From: Mesorhizobium loti
GTDB lineage: Bacteria; Pseudomonadota; Alphaproteobacteria; Rhizobiales; Rhizobiaceae
Direction: 5' to 3'
Length of the DNA stretch: 64,000 bases
Assembly: GCF_001510895.1 (NCBI RefSeq)
Contig: NZ_LPWA01000121.1
Coordinates: 1-64,000 of the forward strand
Shown: piece after piece, positions 36,416 to 44,628 of the stretch
Layout: each line of letters starts with the position of its first letter
Numbering within the stretch: position 1 is the stretch's first letter
Position numbers and translations under genes: made by a program
The notes under the pieces: generated by a model
What the model saw: only the letters and a program-made list of their open reading frames with translations
Told to the model about the DNA's origin: nothing
Databases searched by the model: none

Positions 36416-37570
36416 ATGCGTAAATGGAAAATCGCTTTGGGAACGGCCGTCGCGCTGGGCGCGATTTCGGTGGCAAGTGTCCACCTGCTCGACATGGGCA
36501 ATCTGAGCCTCAACGCCAGCACCGCGGGCGCGGCACCCGCGCCTGCAGCCTTCGTCATGCCGGTGCCGGTGGTGAACGTCGTCAAGAAGACGCTGCCGAT
36601 CTATCTCGACTATGCCGCGCGCGTCGAGCCGATCCGCAGCATCACGCTCCAGGCGCGCGTGCCGGGCTATCTGCAGGAACAGACAGCGCAGGACGGCAGC
36701 GACGTCAAGCAGGGCGACCTGCTCTACAGGATCGCGACCGAAGACTATCAGGCAGCGCTCGACCAGGCCAAGGCGCAGGTGGAGCGCGATACCGCGACGC
36801 TCGACTATGCGCGCTCGAATCTGGGCCGCGGCAGCGAGCTCGCCAAGAGCGGCTATTTGGCCAAGGACAGCTTCGACCAGCGCACCAGCACCTTGCGCGG
36901 GGCCGAGGCGGCGCTGCTGCTCGACAAGGCGGCGGTGCGGACGGCCGAGCTCAATCTCGGCTATGCCGAAATCAAGGCGCCCTTCCCCGGGCGCATCGGC
37001 CGCAATCAGGCCTCGGTCGGCACGCTGGTGAGCGTCGCCGGCACGGTGCTCAACACGCTGGTGCAGCTCGATCCGATCTACGTCACTTTCAACCCGAGCG
37101 AGACCGATCTCGTCGAGATCGAGCAGGCGAAGGCCGCCGGTCCAATCGCCGTCGACGTGCTGCTGCCGGGGGAAACCGAACCAAGCCAGAAGGGCCAGCT
37201 CACCTTCATCGACAACACGATCGACCATTCGACCGGCACGATCACCGCGCGCGCAACGATCGGCAATGCCAAGTTCACGCTGCTGCCCGGCCAGTATGTC
37301 CGCGTGCGGCTGCATGTGAAGGAACAGCCCAACACGCTGATGGTGCCGCAGGTGGCGCTCGGTTCCAGCCAGCTCGGCAAATACCTCTATGTGCTGGGCA
37401 AGGGCAACACGGTCGACCAGAAGCTGGTCTCGCTCGGGCCGACCGAGGGCGACCTGATCTCCGTGACCTCCGGCATCTCCGAGACCGACCAGGTGATCAC
37501 GGGCAATCTGCAGAAGATCGGACCCGGAATGCCGGTTTCTCCCTTGCCGCAACCGAAACCGGCCAGCTGA
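36416..37570 (+). CDS. RND efflux periplasmic adaptor (AcrA/MexA-like)
   Basis: 384 residues. The N-terminal hydrophobic anchor (IALGTAVALGAISVASV) has no lipobox Cys. A biotinyl-lipoyl hairpin (RVPGYLQEQTAQDGSDVKQG), an alpha-helical hairpin (about 100-170) and beta-barrel domains follow. It starts 16 bases after the permease stop, with GGAGAG upstream. It bridges the transporter and a TolC-like channel that is not encoded here. Confidence 0.95.
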   Translation: MRKWKIALGTAVALGAISVASVHLLDMGNLSLNASTAGAAPAPAAFVMPVPVVNVVKKTLPIYLDYAARVEPIRSITLQARVPGYLQEQTAQDGSDVKQGDLLYRIATEDYQAALDQAKAQVERDTATLDYARSNLGRGSELAKSGYLAKDSFDQRTSTLRGAEAALLLDKAAVRTAELNLGYAEIKAPFPGRIGRNQASVGTLVSVAGTVLNTLVQLDPIYVTFNPSETDLVEIEQAKAAGPIAVDVLLPGETEPSQKGQLTFIDNTIDHSTGTITARATIGNAKFTLLPGQYVRVRLHVKEQPNTLMVPQVALGSSQLGKYLYVLGKGNTVDQKLVSLGPTEGDLISVTSGISETDQVITGNLQKIGPGMPVSPLPQPKPAS

Positions 37571-37595
37571 TAACCCCCATCAGTCCCGGTCCGAC

Positions 37596-37632
37596 GCGCT
37601 CGGTTCCTACTCCGAGGGCGCCGTTTTATTTT
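37596..37632. terminator. Candidate bidirectional terminator between adaptor and LysR genes
   Basis: An imperfect stem (gcgctcgg with ccgagggcgc) is followed on the plus strand by cgttttatttt. It lies between the convergent efflux adaptor and LysR genes and slightly overlaps the LysR 3' end. The stem has a bulge, so strength is uncertain. Confidence 0.5.
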
Positions 37633-38554
37633 CGGGCAAACCATTATGCGCCTTTCCCGGACTTGTTCCGAGAAGTGCGACCAGCCCGGCAACGTCGGCT
37701 CGTTCGGCCTTGGCCGGAAGCATGAAGGCGCAATAGGGCTGGCCGAGGCGAACCGAGACGGACGACAGCGCGATCAGCCGACCTGCCTCGAGATCGGCGC
37801 CGGCCATGATCCGCTGACCGAGCGCCACTCCCAGCCCCAGCCTTGCGCCGCCGATCGCCAGGCTGGAGAGGCCGACGCGGCGGCCATGCGAGGGATCCGG
37901 CGCACGATTGCCGCCCGCCGCCGCGAACCAGTCCGCCCAGCTCGGATGCGAGGCGTAGTTCGGACCCCAATTGGTATGGATGAACTGGCTCTCATGCACA
38001 TTCGACAGGTCGAAGTCTTCGTTGCCGTGGCGCCGCCAGAACTCGGGTGAAGCGATGGGCAGAACGTCGTCGTGGACGAGCCGGACCATTTTCAGCGCCG
38101 GATAATGGTAATCGCCGTAGCTGACGCGCAGGTCGATGTTCTGGCGCACCACGTCGACGGGATCGTCCTCGACGCGGACATCGATCGCCATCTGCGGAAA
38201 GCCGTCGAGCAGCAAAGCCAGGCGCGGCGCCAGCCAGAGTTCGGCCAGCGAGAACGGCACGCTGACGACGAGGCGTGTTCGCAAGCCGCCTTCCAACATG
38301 CGCCGGCCGACCGCCGCGATCTCGCCCAGCGCTCGCGCCGTCTGCGGATAGATGGCATGGCCGGCATCGGTCAACGCAATGCGGTTGCCGTTGCGCACGA
38401 AGAGCTGCTTGCCGAACCAGTCTTCCAGGTTGCGGATCTGCTGGCTGACCGCGGCCGACGAGACGCCGAGCTCGGTGGCGGCAAGCGTGAAGCTGCCGGC
38501 GCGGGCCGCGACCTCGAAGGTTCGCATCGCATTCAACGGCGGAAGCTTATCCAC
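37607..38554 (-). CDS. LysR-family regulator, GcvA-like
   Basis: 315 residues from GTG 38554, which has GAGGA seven bases upstream; it gives the classic VDKLPPLNAMRTFEVAARAG start. HTH residues include AATELGVSSAAVSQQIRNLE. Effector domain about 90-290. Divergent from the 2-oxoglutarate oxygenase gene across 101 bases that hold two tandem 14-bp direct repeats, so the oxygenase is the likely target. Confidence 0.9.
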   Translation of the reverse strand: MDKLPPLNAMRTFEVAARAGSFTLAATELGVSSAAVSQQIRNLEDWFGKQLFVRNGNRIALTDAGHAIYPQTARALGEIAAVGRRMLEGGLRTRLVVSVPFSLAELWLAPRLALLLDGFPQMAIDVRVEDDPVDVVRQNIDLRVSYGDYHYPALKMVRLVHDDVLPIASPEFWRRHGNEDFDLSNVHESQFIHTNWGPNYASHPSWADWFAAAGGNRAPDPSHGRRVGLSSLAIGGARLGLGVALGQRIMAGADLEAGRLIALSSVSVRLGQPYCAFMLPAKAERADVAGLVALLGTSPGKAHNGLPENKTAPSE

Positions 38555-38566
38555 GCTTTGTCCTCG

Positions 38567-38623
38567 AAAGTTTTTCTTGGGGAAGCCTAACAATTTTCCG
38601 CGTTGCGGCAAAGTTTTCCTTGG
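38567..38623. promoter_or_regulatory. Tandem direct repeats, candidate LysR sites
   Basis: AAAGTTTTTCTTGG (38567-38580) and AAAGTTTTCCTTGG (38610-38623) differ at one position and start 43 bases apart, about four helical turns. They lie between the divergent LysR gene and the oxygenase gene. Direct repeats on one face of the helix suit cooperative LysR-type binding. Confidence 0.55.
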
Positions 38624-38655
38624 CGTGTAGTGGCCTCAGATTTTTGGAGGACGCT

Positions 38656-39447
38656 ATGATCGAAGAAATTCTCGACCTGGACCGCTACCCGCTGAACCGC
38701 GAGGGCAGTTCCGAATGGCAGCGCTTGGTGGACGAGTGCAAGGCCGCGCTCGCGGCAAACGGCATGTTCAACCTGGAAGGTTTTCTGCGCCCCGGCATTG
38801 CCGAAAAGGCGGTCGCAGAGATCCGGCCGGTAATGGACACGCGCTCGCATGTCCACAAGCGCATGCACAACATCTACTTCAAGCCGTCGATCCCGGAGCT
38901 TTCGCCCGACCACCCGGCGTTGCGCAAGGTCGAGACGGTGAGCCACACGGTCTGCGCCGACCAGATTCCCGGCAGCATTGTTCTCGCGATCTACGAATAC
39001 GAGCCGCTGGTGCGTTTCCTGGCGGCGACGATGGGCAAGCCGCAGTTGCACGTCATGCAGGATCCGCTCGCCCGCGCCAACGTCATGGGCTATCGCGCGG
39101 GCGAGGCTCTCAACTGGCATTTCGACCGCTCGGAATTTACGACTACGCTGCTTCTGCAGGCGCCGGAACGCGGCGGCGACTTCGAATACCGCACCGATCT
39201 TCGCTCGGACGACGACCGCAACTATGACGGCGTTGCAAGGCTGCTGGAGGGACGCGATCCCGAAGCGAAGATCCTGCGCATGAAGGCCGGCACGCTGAAT
39301 GTCTTCCGCGGCAAGAACACCGCGCATCGCGTCACCACGGTCGAAGGCGAGCGCGAGCGCATGATCGCGGTGTTTTCCTATTATGAGCGGCCGGGCGTCA
39401 TGTTCAGCGAGGAAGAGCGGATCGGCTTCTATGGTCGAGCGGCATGA
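38656..39447 (+). CDS. 2-oxoglutarate/Fe(II)-dependent oxygenase-like protein
   Basis: 263 residues from ATG 38656 (GGAGG five bases upstream). The putative iron triad is intact: H155-x-D157 in LNWHFDRSEF and the distal H224 in NTAHRVTTVEG, with RERM beyond as a candidate 2-oxoglutarate-binding Arg. The presence of Asp rather than Gly argues for a hydroxylase and against halogenase chemistry. It resembles the ArpA/amino-acid hydroxylase-halogenase group, tentatively. Substrate unknown; neighbouring enolase-superfamily enzymes may act on a hydroxylated amino acid. Confidence 0.75.
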   Translation: MIEEILDLDRYPLNREGSSEWQRLVDECKAALAANGMFNLEGFLRPGIAEKAVAEIRPVMDTRSHVHKRMHNIYFKPSIPELSPDHPALRKVETVSHTVCADQIPGSIVLAIYEYEPLVRFLAATMGKPQLHVMQDPLARANVMGYRAGEALNWHFDRSEFTTTLLLQAPERGGDFEYRTDLRSDDDRNYDGVARLLEGRDPEAKILRMKAGTLNVFRGKNTAHRVTTVEGERERMIAVFSYYERPGVMFSEEERIGFYGRAA

Positions 39448-39492
39448 GCCCGAGCCTATCGCAATCCAGAATCCCGAAATTTTTCCCTTGTT

Positions 39493-39508
39493 AGATTGTC
39501 GACAATCT
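39493..39508. promoter_or_regulatory. Candidate GntR operator, 16-bp perfect palindrome
   Basis: AGATTGTCGACAATCT is a perfect 16-bp palindrome 37 bases upstream of the GntR start. Its core TTGTCGACAA fits the TNGTNNACNA pattern of FadR-type GntR regulators. The position suggests autoregulation and control of genes downstream. Confidence 0.65.
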
Positions 39509-39544
39509 GTTTGTCTTGCAGCCGGTTCATCCGGAGTGGAATGC

Positions 39545-40276
39545 ATGGCGAAGCTCAATTTCAGTCCGATCGCGGACACGACGCGCAGGGCGGAGATCGT
39601 CGCCCTGCTCCGCCGCGCCATCCTGACCGGGCAGTTGGAGCCCGGGCAAAAGCTCAACGAGCTCAGGATTTCCGAGCAGATGCAGGTGAGCCGCGCGCCG
39701 CTGCGCGAGGCGATGCGCGAGCTGGTGCAGGAAGGCATCCTGACCAGCATCCCCTATGCCGGCACTTTCGTCATCGACGTCACCGCCAAGGACATCATCG
39801 ATGCCTATTCGTTGAACCAGGTGCTCGACGAGTTCGCGATCGAGCTCGCCTGGCCGCAGCGCGACCAGCGCTTCTTCGACGAGCTCGACCGCCGCCACGA
39901 GGCAGTGAAGCAGGCGACACGGGCGCTCGACACCACGCGCCAGATCGAGACGGCGCTGCAGTTGCACGGGCTGATCTACGAATGGGCCGACAATTCGGTG
40001 CTGCTGGAAACCTGGCAGCGGCTGACCAGCCGGCTGCAGATGTATTTCGCGCTGCATCAGCGGGCGCGCAACGAGCCGGTGCCGGCCGAGGATGTGCACG
40101 AAACCTATGTGGCGCTGCTCAAGGGCTCCGATATGCGCGCCGCCCAGCGCCATGCGCGCGAGCATATCGACCTCGATTTCGAAGAGCTTCTTGCCTATGC
40201 GCGCGGCCTCGAAAGGCGTGCCTCTAGAGCAATTCCAGGAAAAGTGCGCAGCGGTTTTCCGTCCGGAATTGCGTAA
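39545..40276 (+). CDS. GntR-family regulator (FCD) with repeat-encoded C-terminus
   Basis: 243 residues. The HTH contains ISEQMQVSRAPLREAMRELV, and the FCD helical domain runs to about residue 225. The last ~15 residues (RAIPGKVRSGFPSGIA) are encoded by the palindromic repeat at 40226-40273 and do not belong to the family. Start ATG 39545 with GGAG upstream. It precedes an eight-kilobase run of enolase-superfamily and oligopeptide-type ABC genes and is its likely regulator. Confidence 0.9.
   Translation: MAKLNFSPIADTTRRAEIVALLRRAILTGQLEPGQKLNELRISEQMQVSRAPLREAMRELVQEGILTSIPYAGTFVIDVTAKDIIDAYSLNQVLDEFAIELAWPQRDQRFFDELDRRHEAVKQATRALDTTRQIETALQLHGLIYEWADNSVLLETWQRLTSRLQMYFALHQRARNEPVPAEDVHETYVALLKGSDMRAAQRHAREHIDLDFEELLAYARGLERRASRAIPGKVRSGFPSGIA
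40226..40273 (+). repeat. Short palindromic repeat, copy 2, at the GntR 3' end
   Basis: A 48-base copy of the element at 21219 and 53851, with ends agagcaattcc and ggaattgcg. It lies within the final codons of the GntR gene, whose stop codon is just beyond it. Confidence 0.85.
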
Positions 40277-40356
40277 AACCAAACACTTAGAGCGGCTCGG
40301 CAATTCTATCACGCTGAGCCGGGCGCCGACCGGCCTCGCTGACAACGGACACCAAC

Positions 40357-41460
40357 GTGAAGATCAAAAGCATAAAAGCCTATCATGTCGTGCAGCCTTT
40401 CGTGGACGGCCCCTACCGCATGTCGAAGGGGCGGGTCGCCGACTGCTTCGATGCGGTGATCGTCGCCATCACCTCGGACAGCGGCGTGACCGGCTGGGGC
40501 GAGATGGCGCCGCTCGGCAATTTCTACTCGGCCGCGTTTCCGGCGGGAACACGCGCGGGCGTGCCGGAGATCGCGCCGCATCTCATCGGCCACGACCCGC
40601 GCGGCCTTGCCGGCATCGGCAGGCTGATGGACACGGTGTTCAAAGGCCACCCTTACATCAAAGCGGCACTCGATATGGCGTGCTGGGATCTCGCCGCCCG
40701 CGCGGCCGACGTGCCGCTGGTGACGATGCTGGGTGGGCGCGAGAGCGAGACGGCGGAACTCTACAGGGTCGTCACCCACGGCACGGTCGATCAGATGGCC
40801 GCACTTGCCAAGCGCATCGTTGCCGAAGGCTGCCGCCGGGTGCAGGTCAAGGTCGGCGGCAACGTGGGCGACGACATCGAGCGCGTCACCGCGGTCGCCT
40901 CGGCCATGCCGAAGGGCACGGTGATCTTCTGCGACGCCAATGCCGGCTGGACGCCCTACCAGGCGCGCCAGTTCGCCGATGCCACGCGCGGCATCGACTA
41001 TACGTCCGAGCAGCCTTGCACCACGATCGAGGAGAACATGTCGGTGCGCCGCATGCTCGACAAGCCGATGGTGCTCGATGAATCCGTCACCTCGTTGCAG
41101 GAGATGCTGGAAATCCACCGCCGCGGCGCGGCCGACGGGCTGACGCTGAAGATCTCGCGGCTGGGCGGCGTGACGCAAACCCGCCTGATCCGCGACGTCG
41201 CCGTCGATCTCGGCTTCATGATCACGGTCGAGGATACCGGCGGCGCCGAGATCGACACGGCCGCCATGGCGCATCTGTCGCTGTCGACGCCGGAGGAGCG
41301 CCGGCTGCATGCGATCGCCTTCCACGAATGGGTGACGGTGCGCACCGCTTCCAACAAGCCGCCGGTAACCGGCAGCCGCATGGGCATTCCCGATGGGCCC
41401 GGCCTTGGCATCGACGTCGTGCCGGACCTGCTCGGCAAGCCGTTCTTCGAGATCGGCTGA
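40357..41460 (+). CDS. Enolase-superfamily dehydratase, cis-3-hydroxy-L-proline dehydratase-like
   Basis: 367 residues of the mandelate racemase/muconate lactonising family. Metal and catalytic positions are present: QVKVGG (a QxK in place of KxK), DANAGW, EQPC, VLDES and LKISRLGG. The N-terminal cap shows GEMAPLGNFYSAAFPAG and IKAALDMACWDLAARAA. The QxKVGG strand and overall look resemble the cis-3-hydroxy-L-proline dehydratase subgroup. That activity is an inference; epimerases of proline betaines are close relatives. It is followed after one base by a second enolase-superfamily gene. Confidence 0.8.
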   Translation: MKIKSIKAYHVVQPFVDGPYRMSKGRVADCFDAVIVAITSDSGVTGWGEMAPLGNFYSAAFPAGTRAGVPEIAPHLIGHDPRGLAGIGRLMDTVFKGHPYIKAALDMACWDLAARAADVPLVTMLGGRESETAELYRVVTHGTVDQMAALAKRIVAEGCRRVQVKVGGNVGDDIERVTAVASAMPKGTVIFCDANAGWTPYQARQFADATRGIDYTSEQPCTTIEENMSVRRMLDKPMVLDESVTSLQEMLEIHRRGAADGLTLKISRLGGVTQTRLIRDVAVDLGFMITVEDTGGAEIDTAAMAHLSLSTPEERRLHAIAFHEWVTVRTASNKPPVTGSRMGIPDGPGLGIDVVPDLLGKPFFEIG

Positions 41461-41461
41461 G

Positions 41462-42646
41462 ATGAAGATCAGGCGCATCCAGGCGACGCCGATCAATTAC
41501 AGGCTGGAAGCGCCTTACGTCTGGGTGTTCGGCGAGCTCGACGGCTTCTCGCCTACCATCGTCGAGGTCGAGACCGAGGACGGGCTCGTCGGGCTCGGCG
41601 AAGCGCCGACACCGGCTGCAGCGGCGATCATCAACGACGTGCTGGCGCCGCGTCTGGCCGGCCGCGACGCCTTCGACATCGCCGGTGCCGAGCATGTCTG
41701 CCTGCCCTTCTGGACCGGCGTCCAATCGATCAACGACCGCATCCGCATCATGGCCTTCGGCGCCATCGAGATGGCGCTGTGGGATCTGCGCGGCAAGGCG
41801 TGGAAGCAGCCGCTTTATCAATTGCTCGGTGGCGCGGTGCGCAAGCAGATCCCCTTCACCGACTATTTTTCGCTGCGAGGCGACGGAGCGAAAGTGAAGG
41901 GCGAAAAGACGCCGGAAGCGGTCGCCGACTACTGCGTCGAGCTCAACGAGCGCCACGGCACGACCTACTTCGAAGGCAAGTTCTCGACGCAGGACCCGAA
42001 GGTCTCGCTGAAGATGGTCGAGCTGATCCGCAACAAGCTTGGCGACCATGCGATGATCCGCATCGATTCCAACCAGGCCTATTCGCTCGCCACTGCCCGG
42101 CAGCTCGCACGGCCATTGGAAGAGTTTGGCGTTCGCAACTGGGAGGATCCGGTCGCGACCATCGAGGAAATGCGCGAGCTGCGGCGCCACACCTCGATCC
42201 CGTTCTCGACCCACAACATCGACATCGCGCGCGCCATGGAGCTGAAGGTGCCGGATGCGTTCGTCGGCAACCCGACGACGCATGGCGGCATCGGCCGTAT
42301 GCTGCGCTTCGTCGGCGCCTGCGAGCATGCCGGCATCGACTACTGGTGCTACAGCGGCGACACAGGCATCGGCAGCGCCTGCTACCTGCATCTGTGCGCG
42401 GCGCTCGGCTGGATCCGGGAGCCCAACCAGTCGCTGTTTCGCATGTGGCCCATGGACGTGATCGAGGAAGGGCCATTTTCACCGAAGAACAATGTCGTGC
42501 CGGTGCCGGAAGGCCATGGGCTGGGCGTGACCCTGTCGCGTGAGAGGCTCGCCGCCTGCCATCGCGACTTCGTCGAGAATGGGCCCTGCAACAAGTACCA
42601 CGACCCGGAAAAGCCCGGCACCTATCGCCGGCTGCCACTGAACTGA
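41462..42646 (+). CDS. Enolase-superfamily protein, glucarate dehydratase-related
   Basis: 394 residues from ATG 41462, immediately after the upstream stop. Metal ligands are visible as RIDSNQAYS (Asp), NWEDPV (Glu) and FSTHN (Asn, as in glucarate dehydratase). The C-terminal region has SGDTGIGSACYLH where many relatives carry the catalytic His, so the active-site base may differ. This makes a specific activity hard to assign. It is distinct from the upstream paralogue and probably takes part in the same sugar-acid or hydroxy-acid pathway. Confidence 0.82.
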   Translation: MKIRRIQATPINYRLEAPYVWVFGELDGFSPTIVEVETEDGLVGLGEAPTPAAAAIINDVLAPRLAGRDAFDIAGAEHVCLPFWTGVQSINDRIRIMAFGAIEMALWDLRGKAWKQPLYQLLGGAVRKQIPFTDYFSLRGDGAKVKGEKTPEAVADYCVELNERHGTTYFEGKFSTQDPKVSLKMVELIRNKLGDHAMIRIDSNQAYSLATARQLARPLEEFGVRNWEDPVATIEEMRELRRHTSIPFSTHNIDIARAMELKVPDAFVGNPTTHGGIGRMLRFVGACEHAGIDYWCYSGDTGIGSACYLHLCAALGWIREPNQSLFRMWPMDVIEEGPFSPKNNVVPVPEGHGLGVTLSRERLAACHRDFVENGPCNKYHDPEKPGTYRRLPLN

Positions 42647-42893
42647 AGGAAAGGAGGCGACAGACCGAGTAGAAGACACGGCCGCGATTTCGAGCGGGCC
42701 GCAAGACCGGACAAGGCCTGCATCAAGAAAATCTGACCTTCCCGCCTTAAGCAGCGGATGGACCGGACCAAACCGCATGCTAAAGTTCGATCGACTGAAA
42801 TTCTTGACGATGGCCGGGACAGGAGAACTCCGCGGAAATCGTCAACCGGAATGCACTCGCCAACCACAAGAACTGGGGAAAGGGTTTAGACCC

Positions 42894-44558
42894 ATGAGCA
42901 AGAACTATCGCATTCTCGATCTCATCCGGCGCAACCGCACGCCGCTCGAAAACCATCTCATCGACGGCCTCATCGACGGGCGCGTTAGCCGCCGCGACTT
43001 CGTGCGTCACGGCAGCCTGCTCGGGCTGTCGCTGCCGCTGCTCGGCCGCATCGGCATGGCCGCGGGCTTCGGCGCCGCGCCGTCCCTCGCTCGTGCCGCG
43101 GGTGCTGCCGGCGCCACCATCCGCGTCGGCAGCAACGTGCCGTCCGCCGCGATCGACCCGGTCACCATCGCCGATGCCGGCGGCCTTCTGGTGATGCAGC
43201 AGGTCGCCGAATTCCTGTGCATCGACGGACCGGATCTGGTGCTGAAGCCGTCGCTGGCGGAAAGCTGGAAGCCGAATGCCGACGGCACGGTGTGGACCTT
43301 CACGCTGCGCAAGGGCGTGAAATTCCACTCCGGCGGCGAGATGAAGGCCGACGACGTGGTGGCCAGCATCGACCGGCTTGCCGATCCCGCCAATTCGTCC
43401 AACGCGCTGTCGGTGTTCACCGGCATCCTGCAGAAGGGCAATACCAAGAAGGTCGACGACTATACGGTCGAATTCCATCTCGACGCGGCGAACGGCAACT
43501 TCCCCTATATGGTGTCGTCCGACAACTACAACGCCGTCATTATCCCGGCGAGCTACAAGGGCGACTACGAGAAGAGCTTCGACGGCACCGGGCCGTTCAA
43601 GCTGGAGAAGTACACGCCCAAGGTCGGCGCCTCCTTCGTGCGCAACGACGACTACTGGGGTGAAAAGGCGCTGCCGGACCGTACCGAGTTCACCTTCTTC
43701 TCAGACATGCAGGCCCAGATCCTTGCCTTGCAGGGCGGCCAGATCGACATCATCAACCAGATGCCCGTGCTGGCCGGCGTCGCCATCCTCAACGATCCGA
43801 ATTTCGACGTGATCAGCCTGAAATCGTCCGCGCACCAGCAGTTGCATATGCACTGCGACGAGGGACCGACGAAGGACGCTCGCGTGCGCCGCGCCATCGC
43901 GCTCTGCCTCGACCGCGAGAAACTCGCCGCCGGCCTGATGAAGGGACGTTCGGCGCTCGGCAATGACAGCCCGTTCGCCGCCGTCTACCCTTCGACCGAC
44001 ACAAGCGTGCCACAGCGCAAGCAGGATATCGCCCAGGCCAAGCAGCTGATGGAAGCGGCCGGCGTCGGTCAAGGCTTCAAGATGACGCTCACCACGGAGC
44101 GCTATCTGGAGATCCCGGAATATGCCCAGCTCATCCAGAACTGGGTCAAGGAAATCGGCATCGATCTCGAGCTCAACATCCTCGACCAGGGCGCCTATTA
44201 CGGCGATGCCGTGTTCGGCAAGTCGAACTGGCTGGATTCGGCGATGGGCATCACCGACTACGGCCACCGCGGCGTGCCGAATGTCTATCTTGCGGCGCCT
44301 CTGAAGAGCGACGGCACCTGGAATGCCGCCCACTTCAAGAACAAGGACTACGACCAGCTGGCGACCAGCTATATCGCAGCCCTCGACCTGGAGGCGCAGA
44401 AGGCCGACGCCGGCAAGATCCAGAAGCTGCTGCTCGAGGAGACGCCGGTCATCTTCGGCTATTTCTACGACTACCTGACGGCGACGGCGAAAGGTGTGAC
44501 GGGCGTGCAGCCCACCGCCATGTCGCAGCTGTTCCTCGAAAAGGCTTCGAAGGCCTGA
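42894..44558 (+). CDS. Oligopeptide-type ABC substrate-binding protein, Tat-exported
   Basis: 554 residues of the DppA/OppA type-2 family. The N-terminus from ATG 42894 carries a twin-arginine signal, VSRRDFVRHGSLLGLSLPLL, ending near LARAAGAA. Body motifs include LKPSLAESWKPNADGTVWTF and LRKGVKFHSGGEMKADDVV. It heads the importer genes that follow and probably binds a peptide or a hydroxy/sugar-acid compound. A paralogue lies at 49580. The 247-base gap before it holds no gene I can support; ttgacg at 42805 may be a -35 element. Confidence 0.92.
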   Translation: MSKNYRILDLIRRNRTPLENHLIDGLIDGRVSRRDFVRHGSLLGLSLPLLGRIGMAAGFGAAPSLARAAGAAGATIRVGSNVPSAAIDPVTIADAGGLLVMQQVAEFLCIDGPDLVLKPSLAESWKPNADGTVWTFTLRKGVKFHSGGEMKADDVVASIDRLADPANSSNALSVFTGILQKGNTKKVDDYTVEFHLDAANGNFPYMVSSDNYNAVIIPASYKGDYEKSFDGTGPFKLEKYTPKVGASFVRNDDYWGEKALPDRTEFTFFSDMQAQILALQGGQIDIINQMPVLAGVAILNDPNFDVISLKSSAHQQLHMHCDEGPTKDARVRRAIALCLDREKLAAGLMKGRSALGNDSPFAAVYPSTDTSVPQRKQDIAQAKQLMEAAGVGQGFKMTLTTERYLEIPEYAQLIQNWVKEIGIDLELNILDQGAYYGDAVFGKSNWLDSAMGITDYGHRGVPNVYLAAPLKSDGTWNAAHFKNKDYDQLATSYIAALDLEAQKADAGKIQKLLLEETPVIFGYFYDYLTATAKGVTGVQPTAMSQLFLEKASKA

Positions 44559-44586
44559 CGCGAGCGAACTAGCCTATCCCTGACAA

Positions 44587-44608
44587 CCGGCTCTCCATAG
44601 GGAGCCGG
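44587..44608 (+). terminator. Intra-operon hairpin after the binding-protein gene
   Basis: A 7-bp perfect stem (ccggctc / gagccgg) lies between the binding-protein stop and the first permease, with no T-tract. Hairpins at this position usually protect the abundant binding-protein mRNA or attenuate transcription into the permease genes. Confidence 0.55.
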
Positions 44609-44628
44609 CTCCAATAGGAGTATTCGCC

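Noticed and set aside
34040..37552. A very long (1170-codon) open frame opposite the RND operon
   Set aside because: It mirrors two well-supported efflux genes, is rich in Arg, His and Asp as expected for antisense of GC-rich DNA, and has no domain.
38656..39447. Calling the oxygenase a halogenase
   Set aside because: The iron-binding HxD keeps its Asp; halogenases of this group carry Gly or Ala there.
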